The translations under genes and the position numbers were made by a program. A stretch of 64,000 bases of DNA. It comes from Morinoia aosen (taxonomy: Eukaryota > Arthropoda > Malacostraca > Amphipoda > Talitridae). Shown one piece after another: positions 55,035 through 64,000 of this stretch. Under the pieces are notes generated by a model that saw only the letters and a program-made list of their open reading frames with translations, ran no database searches and was not told the origin of the DNA. Within the stretch, counting starts at the first letter, position 1. Each line of letters begins with the position of its first letter. The stretch is from contig CM059573.1 in NCBI GenBank assembly GCA_030386875.1, positions 26,949,891-27,013,890 on the forward strand. The letters are read 5' to 3'.

Positions 55035-56335
55035 TATGAGGCCATGTTTTTTCCACGAGGGCTTGTCTCTCTCTCAATGAAGACTCGTCTCTCTCTCTAT
55101 GAGGACTCGTCTCTCTTTGTGAGGGCTCGTCTCTCTCTGTGAGGGCTTGTCTCTCTCTCTCTATGAGGACTCGTCTCTCTCTGTGAGGGCTCGTCTCTCT
55201 CTATGAGGACTCGTCTTTCTTTGTGAGGGCTCGTCTCTCTCTGTGAGGGCTTGTCTCTCTCTCTATGAGGACTCGTCTCTCTTTGTGAGGGCTCGTCTCT
55301 CTCTGTGAGGGCTTGTCTCTCTCTCTCTATGAGGACTCGTCTCTCTCTGTGAGGGCTCGTTTGGAGTCCTCTCTATGAGGACTCGTCTCTCTCTGTCAGG
55401 GCTCGTCTCTCTCTCTTTCTATGAGGGCTTGTCTCTCTCTGTGAGGGCTCGTCTCTCTCTCTATGAGGACTCGTCTCTCTCTGTGAGGGCTCGTCTCTTT
55501 CTGTGAGGGCTTGTCTCTCTCTCTCTCTCTATGATGGCTCGTCTCTCTCTGTGAGGGCTCGTCTCTCTCTCTTTATGAGGGTTCGTCTCCCTCTCTCTCC
55601 CTCTCTATGGGGGCTCGTCTCTCTCTGTGAGGGCTCATCTCTCTCTCTCTCTCTATGAGGGCTCGTCTCTCTCTGTGAGGGTTCGTCTCTCGTTATGAAG
55701 GCTCGTCTCTCTCTATGAGGGCTCGTCTCTCTCTGTGAGGGTTCGTCTCTCTTTATGAAGGCTCGTCTCTCTCTATGAGGGCTCGTCTCTCTTTATGAAG
55801 GCTCGTCTCTCTCTATGAGGGCTCGTCTCTCTTTATGAAGGCTCGTCTCTCTCTATGAGGGCTCGTCTCTCTTTATGAAGGCTCGTCTCTCTCTATGAGC
55901 TATGAGGGCTCGTCTCTCTTTATGAAGGCTCGTCTCTCTCTATGAGGGCTCGTCTCTCTTTATGAAGGCTCGTCTCTCTCTATGAGGGCTCGTCTCTCTT
56001 TATGAAGGCTCGTCTCTCTCTATGAGGGCTCGTCCCTCTTTATGAAGGCTCGTCTCTCTCTATGAGGGCTCGTCTCTCTTTATGAAGGCTCGTCTCTCTC
56101 TATGAGGGCTCGTCTCTCTTTATGAAGGCTCGTCTCTCTCTATGAGCTATGAGGGCTCGTCTCTCTTTATGAAGGCTCGTCTCTCTCTATGAGGGCTCGT
56201 CTCTCTTTATGAAGGCTCGTCTCTCTCTATGAGGGCTTGGCTCTTTTTATAAGGGTTCATTTCTCACTCTATAAGGCTCGGTTCTTTTTATAAGAGATCT
56301 TCTCTCTCTATAAGGGCCTTTTCCCTCTAGGAGGG
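55035..56335. repeat. 20/40-bp pyrimidine-rich tandem array
   Basis: The basic unit is TATGAGGGCTCGTCTCTCTC (20-24 bp, varying in the number of CT steps). The left half alternates GTGAGGGCTCG and ATGAGGACTCG units. From about 55,690 a 40-bp dimer, TATGAGGGCTCGTCTCTCTT plus TATGAAGGCTCGTCTCTCTC, is nearly invariant, and a GAGCTATGAG insertion recurs at about 55,896 and 56,141. Edges decay towards TATAAGGGTTC on the right. Confidence 0.95.
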
Positions 56336-57295
56336 CCCGCTTTGGTCTCTTTAAGGAGACGTCCAGAACCGTGTGCAACGCTAATGAAAATGCTCTCGGC
56401 CAAGCATTCGTTTCTGCACCGATCTCTTACTTATAATTCATTCCACAAATTCTCCCTACGTGAACCCTCTTCTCCCGGGATTACGTTTTATTCTTCAGAT
56501 GAAGAAAAAAAATTCATTGAACTTTTTTCCGGGAAAATTTAGAAATCTTCAAATCATGCATGCCTACGTCTTTCGTTTCATACGAAGCTGCCTGAAGCGG
56601 TCATTTATGGAAATGAGAACCGATGCCTAGCTTTAAAAAAGGCTAACATGTACTTTTTTTAAACTCAAGTAGCTCATTTCCGTCAACGAAACGTTTTACG
56701 AATGCAATTCTCCTGCGCATGTCCGACGAATCATAGAATCTCGTCTGGAGGAAGCCAAAAGTCATTGACGTATTATTTGTAGTGACGTTTTTTCTCAATT
56801 CAAATTTGACTCGGAAATAGAACTTGATTTAGTCGCTTGCTGAGTGCTTCAAACATTTAAATAATTTAAACTAAATTTAGTCTTGAATCACGGGCTTCAA
56901 ATACTTGTAAAGCCAGTTGTGCTGTTTGTGTACTGGTCTGTTCCTCTAACGACAACTCATGTCATTTCGAGGTAGAATTTAGAGTAAATTGCAAAAAATG
57001 TGCTGCAAAAGGCAAAAATTGATAGCAGATTAGTACTCAATTTATTCTCATACAGTACTTTTTTTAATCGTTAATCTCATTTTCACTCCAGAAAATAAAT
57101 TTCCAAGCCGTTCATGAGTCCTGGAGATATTTCAAATGTTCCATAAATTTTTATCTAAAATTTTGAGAATCGAGGAGCTTCAAATAAGCACACAAAATTA
57201 GGCTCGAATAATTCATCCTTTTCTCAGAAACCTAACATTCGTGAAATTAAATAAAAGAGACAGCAGATTTTAAGCCCGACACTGGCCCGCCCCTC
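56336..57295. other. Non-coding stretch, nothing recognised
   Basis: No supported feature. Confidence 0.4.
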
Positions 57296-57610
57296 TGCCC
57301 TGTACTGCACTGAAGTGCGCAGACTGACTCCAGAAAAGAACCCGTGTTGCCCTGAACTGCGCTGACGTGCGCAGACTGACTCCAGAAATGAACCCGTGCT
57401 GCCCTGAACTGCCCTGAACTGCGCTGACGTGCGCAGACTGACTCCAGAAATGAACCCGTGCTGCCCTGAACTGCCCTGAACTGCGCTGACGTGCGCAGAC
57501 TGACTCCAGAAATGAACCCGTGCTGCCCTGAACTACCCTGAACTGCGCTGACGTTCGCAGACTGACTCCAGAAATGAACACGCGCTGCCCTGAACTGCCC
57601 TGACATGCTA
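57296..57610. repeat. ~60-bp tandem array, five copies
   Basis: The unit contains CTGACGTGCGCAGACTGACT, CCAGAAATGAACCCGTG and CTGCCCTGAACTGC. CCCTGAACTG is itself duplicated in the inner copies, which lengthens those units by 10 bp. Confidence 0.92.
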
Positions 57611-60600
57611 AGACCCAGAAATTACCTCAGCTTGACTGTTAGCTACACCAAAGTGCTACGAGTCTTTGTTATTAGTAAGGATGTATTGAAAAATAGAAAT
57701 AAAAATTCTGAATGTCATCTTTGATGGAAAGAGTGAAATAACTTGCGTGATTAAAGTGTGCCTATCTCGTAATATTTTTAGACAAGCATGAACGAATTTT
57801 GCCTGAAGCTTAGATCGTATATATTTATAAGGGCTCCATTTCTTCCTGTTTTTTTATTTTAATTGCAGGAAAGTTAAAAAGATCTGAATTAGGGAAATAG
57901 TTAATCTCATAGCTCTCAACAGTGAACAAGTTTTTCAAATTCAGAGGTAAGAAGCTTAATTTTCAAACCACAAGATTTTGCCCACAAACACGGCTCAAAT
58001 TTGCTTTGATCGTTCTGATCATGAGCATTAGAGGACTTATTTATTTTTGTTTATTTTGACTGCGTTTGAAGTCATCTTTAGTAGGATTAGAGATGATGAA
58101 TCAAAAGCCCCGTATAAGTTTCATTTGCTGAAGCGTAATTTTATTTCATTCAGTGAATGATTAATTTAAATGTTCAAACTAAATCCACGTGCTCATCCGA
58201 GCTTGCGCCTGAGATTTAAATAAAGGAACCTCAAAGTACTGCTGCAGCTTAACTGTCCTCGCTACGTTGCTTTCCATGGCTTACACTTAACCAAACAAAA
58301 TGTGTGGTTCGGGTAAAATGATTCATTTTGTTCCTATAATGGTAAACAGGATACTGCATCATGGGTGTAGTTGGAAAACAGAAATATTGAAATTCTCTGA
58401 AGATAAACTAGATATTATCAACGAAAAACCATTCTTTTCTTTGTTGTCCTTCTTGAAGCTTGAGTGTATTAGACTCAAACATCCACTCGTGTTAGTCTCC
58501 TCAAAATATTCTAGAGTTGAGCTCCATAAATGAGATCATAGCTCCGGCTTTTATTCTTCGTTCATTCCGCAACGCCGCGTCTCGACGCCGGGAGCAATTT
58601 GGCAACAGCTTTCTTTACTGCCAGCGTTTCTTTGTCTTGACCAGAGAGATTTTCGGTGGTCTTGACGGAGAGGACCGGCAAAAAACGTCCAATTCTTCGA
58701 ATTGTTCGAGTGCTACGGTCAGCCGCGCTGCTATTTAATTTGAAATTTACTTCGGCTTTGCAAGTCAAGTTTCTGAGTAAATACAATAGTTTCATATCAA
58801 CAAAATAAGAAAATACCATCATTAAAATAGGAAATTATGACAGAAAATATAGTCCTCGACCATGAGTCTTATCAAAGGTAAAGTATGCATCTACGAATGC
58901 AAAAAAAATTTTATGCTAATATATAAGCGAGCCAATAACCAACCATTTGTAACGCGACAGCTTCAAACCTCAGTAACCATTATCGACACTTCGTTCGTGT
59001 GCGGCGAAGCGAAGAGGAATATTTTTTACATCGCAGCTCAGGAGAAGATAATTCGCTCGATGTGGGCGTCACGATCAATCTTTGAGAATTATCACTCAAA
59101 AGCACAGCGGTTTTATTTGAGAGGCTTTCATAAAAATTGATCGGTAGTGAAGAAAAACTAGCGTCGGAAAGCTTTCAGAATTGCATTTGACTTTTATCAG
59201 ACTCAAGCTACTTATACTGCCAAACTATTGAAGGAGTACCAATATCAACAAGAGCTCTGTTCGATTGATTTCTAAACAGTCGAGCATTGGAAGAAGTTCT
59301 TAGGCCGAAGCCTTAAAAGTATTGAAAAAACTCTGAGGAGCAACCACTTTGTGCGGGAAGCTTTGGTTTGCTCTTGGAGGTAAGTTGTGGTCTCCAGTAT
59401 GTACAGAGGTGTTGGAGGAGTGGGGAAATGTAGGTGCAGGATTGAGATGTGGTGTATTGGTGATGAGTGGAGTGCGGTGGAGTTAAAAGAGGAGTACTGC
59501 AGAGTAGTGGTGCTGTTCAGTAGTGCCGAGCGGAGTCCAGCAATGTTGTCCACTGAAGAGCCCTGTCGATTAAGGGGGACAACCCAGCGATTTTAGAATT
59601 TTCCTCCGATTGCTTTGAAGTTTGGCCAGTATATGTATTGCTTTGAAAAAAATGAATTTTACTCGAGTAAATTTTTCGATATAGGCTTTAGTTTTTGAAA
59701 AACAATAAAAAAATTAGGTTTTTAGTTCATTTTTTGTGATATTTTAAAATAATAGAAGCCAATGAGTTTTTAGGTTAGAGCAAATTCAACTCCAGTTTTG
59801 GAATCCTTGCAAATAAACTAAAGCTCATGAATTTTCTCTTTTCATTATGGTTTTCTTTAGAAATGCGATTTTTGATCACTAACTAAGACATACGAATTTT
59901 TTTTTGAACTGTGATAAAAAAAATGAAATGTACAAATTGGAAAATCGAAGAGCTTTAGTTTGTTATAAATGTTCCAAGGATTTCAACGCTGTCTTTGTTT
60001 TTTCCTAGCATGAAAACTATCTAACTTCTATTCTTTTTAATGTTGAAAATACTTTTTTTCATAACTGGCAAAAAATATAAATTTTACCTGGAATGTTGTA
60101 TTATCATCTGGAATATATATTATCATGCTGTATTATCGCCTACAAATGAAATGCATTCATAATTTCATATTTACACTATGAATTGTAAATAAAATGTATA
60201 AATAATATATATAAAAAACATCATTTTCCATTTTTTGAAGAATGATGATTTTTTTGTGGTTTGATTCTTCTGAAATGAGCCAGTATATGTAATTTTTAAA
60301 ACGAAACACATTTTTTTCCATTCATTTTTTTGATTTTGCTCCTAGTTTTTTCAGAAAATGGGGAATATTTGTTTTGATGTCATTTTATCTGATATTTCAA
60401 ATGAATACAAGTCAATGGGTTTTCATGCTACAACAAAAACAAAGGCAGTTTTGAAATCCTTAAAGCATTGCTAACAAATTAAAAGAGCCAGATTTTTTTC
60501 TATTTGTTTTCTTTTTAAATGGATTCAAAAATTCATGGTTTTTGATACCCTTAGTTCTTTTGATCCCCTGGGGGGGGAACTAGTGCCCGTAGCCCCATAA

Positions 60601-60945
60601 AATTTTAGGGCACAATAACCCACCACCTAAGGATCCTTCTTCAACAAAAAAAAATGGCTAATTGGGCCCGAAAATCCCTGGGTTGTCCTCCCTAATTTTG
60701 TTTATAGAATGATTCAAAAGGCTAATGCTTTTACTATGCAGGATGAAAGGCTGCCAGACTAAGACTACAGTCGTGCAAAACTTCGGTTGACCGTAAGAAT
60801 GGCCGTGTTGAGCTTCATTGCTGAGCTCGCACTCGCATCCCGCCTGCTGCTGCCACCGAGCCGAAACTGGAAACTGCAACCCAGAATGATATTGGTATTG
60901 CGTTGAAGAAAATTTGATCGGTTTTTTAAAATTTACCTTTACTCA
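57611..60945. other. Non-coding stretch, nothing recognised
   Basis: Frames at 58517-58738 and 58862-59140 (plus) show no domain I can name. 59,570-60,560 is extremely AT-rich and similar in style to 27.4-28.1 kb. Confidence 0.4.
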
Positions 60946-61021
60946 TCCGACGTCATGACGATTTACGACGTCGTGACGACATGCAACATCATGACAACAC
61001 GACGGTATGACGATATACATA

Positions 61022-62303
61022 GGCGCCAGAAAGTAACTCCGCACTGTCTTATTTTTTATTATATTTTAAATTATAGCAAATATAACTAATCACTTGAAGC
61101 AAACTTTACACCATAAAATTCTACGCCTTTTAATCTATAGATATGCATTCTCAAATTTATTTTTCTGCCACCCAGTAACTGTGTAGGCGTCATTTTATAT
61201 GAAATGTAAAAAGTCTGCAGGACAAAAAGAAACTCCGCATGTTAGGATTTCGATGTAAATATGCTACAATGTCCGCTTTTAAGCTGTGATCGGGCATTTG
61301 TAATTGTTATCGGTGCTAGTGAAGACCATAAACTGCTAAAATCTTTAATAAATTTTAGTCATGCCTCGTCTTTCCGTTGATAACCGAAAGGAGATAATTA
61401 AATACACAACAATGGAATATCCAACCGTGAAATTGGTCGTCGATTGAATTGTGACGAAAAGACCGTCCGGCTAACATTGCAAATGCATCAAAAGACTGGC
61501 AGCGTTCATGACATCCCAAAATGTGGACGTCCAAGGGTGACATTGGCCAGAGAAGATCATGCCATCAAGATCCGGAGTCTTCGCATTTGTCATCAGTGTT
61601 TATGGTCCCGAGCCTCTAGTTAGGCTGGAAGGCAAGGTAAATTTCGGGAAATACCTCCAAATGCTGGGACAACACTTTATTGACTATTTTGAAAGTCTTC
61701 CAAATGAAGAATGCACTTTTATGCAGGATAATGCGCCTATCCACAAGGCTCGCAATGTGAAAAACTTTCTTCGGGAGCGGAATATCCCTTGTTTTAATTG
61801 GCCTGCTCAATCTCCAGACCTTAATCCTATTGAGAATGTTTGGCATACATCAAGCACAAACTACGGTACGAAAACATTAGAAATTTGGAAGAACTTTGGA
61901 GTAAAATAAAAGAGGAGTGGGACTGTCTGGGTCAAGGGTATTGCCGTAGGTTGATCGAGGGCATGCCGAAGAGATTGAGGGCTGTTAAGGCACAGAAAGG
62001 TTATGCCACTAAATATTAACCTAATGAATATGATAAACCACCAGAATTGTTCAATATTGTTCTTTAATTAAAGTTTTTGTTGTTGTGCGGAGTTTCTTTT
62101 TTTCCTGCGGACTCTGTCCATTTCATATAAAATGACGCCTACACAGTTACTGTATGGCAGAAAAATAAATTTGAGAATACATATCTATAGAATAAAAGGC
62201 GTAGAATTTTATGGTGTAAAGTTTGCTTCAAATGATTAGTTACATTTGCTATAATTTAAAATATAATAAAAAATAAGGCAGTGCGGAGTTACTCTCTGGC
62301 GCC
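61022..62303 (+). mobile_element. Tc1/mariner-type element with 219-bp inverted ends
   Basis: Left end GGCGCCAGAAAGTAACTCCG, right end CGGAGTTACTCTCTGGCGCC, TA on both sides (61020-61021 and 62304-62305). Inverted similarity runs for about 219 bp (61022-61240 and 62085-62303) at high identity. The total length is 1282 bp. It carries a transposase gene that lacks its middle part, so the copy cannot move on its own. Confidence 0.95.
61361..62019 (+). pseudogene. Tc1-type transposase, internally deleted and frameshifted
   Basis: Starts at ATG 61361 (MPRLSVDNRKEIIKY). The frame shifts near 61412 and continues GISNREIGRRLNCDEKTVRL, the helix-turn-helix region, ending KCGRPR...HAIKIRSLR. The text then jumps to VYGPEPLVRLEGKVNFGKYL, so about a third of the protein, including the first catalytic Asp, is missing. 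FMQDNAPIHKA holds the second Asp, and SPDLNPIENVWH holds the Glu with 34 residues between them (DD34E). Another frameshift follows near 61850, and the tail KRLRAVKAQKGYATKY ends at TAA 62017-62019. Confidence 0.93.
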
Positions 62304-63778
62304 TATGTATGACGACATACGACGTCATGACGATTTACGACGTCGTGACGACATGCAACATCATGACGACACAACGGTATGACGATATATGATGACATGC
62401 AACATCATGACGATTTACGACGTCGTGGCGACATGCAACATCATGACGACACAACGGTATGACGATATATGATGACATGCAACATCATGACGATTTACGA
62501 CGTCGTGGCGACATGCAACATCATGACGACACAACGGTATGACGATATATGATGACATGCAACATCATGACGATTTACGACGTCGTGACGACATGCAACA
62601 TCATGACGACACAACGGTATGACGATATATGATGACATGCAACATCATGACGATTTACGACGTCGTGGCGACATGCAACATAATGACGACACAACGGTAT
62701 GACGATATATGATGACATGCAACATCATGACGATTTACGACGTCGTGGCGACATGCAACATCATGACGACACAACGGTATGACGATATATGATGACATGC
62801 AACATCATGACGATTTACGACGTCGTGGCGACATGCAACATCATGACGACACAACGGTATGACGATATATGATGACATGCAACATCATGACGATTTACGA
62901 CGTCGTGGCGACATGCAACATCATGACGACACAACGGTATGACGATATATGATGACATGCAACATCATGACGATTTACGACGTCGTGGCGACATGCAACA
63001 TCATGACGACACAACGGTATGACGATATATGATGACATGCAACATCATGACGATTTACGACGTCGTGGCGACATGCAACATCATGACGACACAACGGTAT
63101 GACGATATATGATGACATGCAACATCATGACGATTTACGACGTCGTGACGACATGCAACATCATGACGACACAACGGTATGACGATATATGATGACATGC
63201 AACATCATGACGATTTACGACGTCGTGGCGACATGCAACATAATGACGACACAACGGTATGACGATATATGATGACATGCAACATCATGACGATTTACGA
63301 CGTCGTGGCGACATGCAACATCATGACGACACAACGGTATGACGATATATGATGACATGCAACATCATGACGATTTACGACGTCGTGGCGACATGCAACA
63401 TCATGACGACACAACGGTATGACGATATATGATGACATGCAACATCATGACGATTTACGACGTCGTGGCGACATGCAACATCATGACGACACAACGGTAT
63501 GACGATATATGATGACATGCAACATCATGACGATTTACGACGTCGTGACGACATGCAACATCATGACGACACAACGGTATGACGATATATGATGACATGC
63601 AACATCATGACGATTTACGACGTCGTGGCGACATGCAACATCATGACGACACAACGGTATGACGATATATGATGACATGCAACATCATGACGATTTACGA
63701 CGTCGTGATGACATGCAACATCATGATGGCACGACGGTATGACGATATATGACGACACGCGACATCGTGACGACGTCA

Positions 63779-64000
63779 ATTAGTCCAAGCTGTTTAACTA
63801 ATACGACGCTTGGTCCAAGTTATGAGCAACTTGACATTTCTAGGACTAATGTACTCCGCATAAATTCAGGTTTGCAAAAAATATAGTACATTTCGAGGCT
63901 CGCTCTAAATTAACTGAGGATCGTCATTTCGGAAACGTCGAGGATCTGAATTTGTAAGTCTGTGGGATAAAGTTCTGTTATTTATAGTTCTGTTCTTTAT
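63779..64000. other. Non-coding end of window
   Basis: Unique AT-rich sequence right of the 80-bp satellite. No feature recognised. Confidence 0.4.

Larger units (their letters stand above)
60946..63778. repeat. 80-bp satellite array, about 19 units, split by a Tc1-type insertion
   Basis: The period is exactly 80 bp (checked at 62341, 62421, 62501 and on to 63701). Each unit carries ACATGCAACATCATGACGA twice, 36 and 44 bp apart, so the 80-mer is an unequal dimer. It also has the 10-bp palindrome ACGACGTCGT. One unit lies left of the insertion (60946-61021) and about 18 lie right of it. Copies are almost identical except at the array edges, where they decay. Confidence 0.96.

Noticed and set aside
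58862..59140. Zinc-finger or transposase-like ORF of 92 codons
   Set aside because: Only two cysteines are suggestively placed, and no family pattern could be followed.
59570..60560. Copy of the AT-rich repeat at 27.4-28.1 kb
   Set aside because: The style is similar, but I could not align more than short A/T runs.
60946..61021. Left satellite unit as part of the Tc1 element
   Set aside because: The inverted ends and TA duplication place the element border at 61022; the unit matches the array right of 62304.
62309..63770. CRISPR-like array
   Set aside because: The 80-bp units are contiguous near-identical repeats without unique spacers, in clearly eukaryotic DNA with no cas genes.
1..64000. 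tRNA genes
   Set aside because: I looked for box-B-like GGTTCGANTCC words with an upstream box A and found none that fold; short matches such as ATTCGAATCTTG at 51,305 lack the rest.

Overview
This window looks like intergenic, repeat-dominated DNA from an animal, most probably an arthropod. The base composition is AT-rich. I found no tRNA, no rRNA, no prokaryotic operon and no host gene that I can defend. The protein-coding signal I could recognise belongs to transposable elements: Tc1/mariner (two), a non-LTR retrotransposon, a Ty3/gypsy-type LTR element, Penelope-like elements (two), hAT, PIF/Harbinger (two) and piggyBac-like MITEs. The arthropod assignment rests on this mixture and on motif style, not on any species marker.

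Layout. 0-8 kb: a decayed Tc1-like element (about 0.72-1.79 kb), then short tandem duplications and an array of 17-bp repeats (7.70-8.05 kb). 8.06-16.1 kb: a non-LTR retrotransposon whose first ORF ends in an OTU-type cysteine-protease-like domain. Its second ORF (endonuclease, reverse transcriptase) is split by an LTR retrotransposon inserted in reverse orientation with a perfect 5-bp target duplication. 16.7-28 kb: decayed satellites, including a second 17-bp array at 18.5 kb, and many two- to five-copy tandem duplications. 28.2-28.45 kb: a piggyBac-like MITE with a diverged relative at 52.3 kb.

29.8-36.3 kb is the most structured part. Two GGGGCC-rich blocks bracket a DNA transposon that was itself hit by a Penelope-like element with inverted terminal repeats carrying hammerhead-ribozyme-like motifs. 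A hAT relic and a long inverted repeat (foldback, arms about 0.5-0.7 kb) follow. Next comes a 42-copy GC-rich 26-bp satellite with three sequence variants in a higher-order order, then a roughly 60-bp repeat. 38 kb holds a second Penelope-like relic. 40-41.6 kb holds 40-bp and 36-bp minisatellites. 45.7-48.5 kb is a full-length but decayed PIF/Harbinger element with transposase and MADF-like relics. 53.95-54.9 kb is a small internally deleted Harbinger derivative. 55-56.3 kb is a pyrimidine-rich 20/40-bp array. 60.9-63.8 kb is an 80-bp satellite interrupted near its left edge by a 1.28-kb Tc1-type element with 219-bp inverted ends.

The elements do not form a cooperating pathway. They record successive insertions, and their nesting gives a relative order of events. 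The most unusual points are the OTU domain in the non-LTR element, the young-looking LTRs around badly decayed coding sequence, the foldback locus, and the satellite higher-order patterns. Coordinates of diverged repeats are approximate because they were read by eye.
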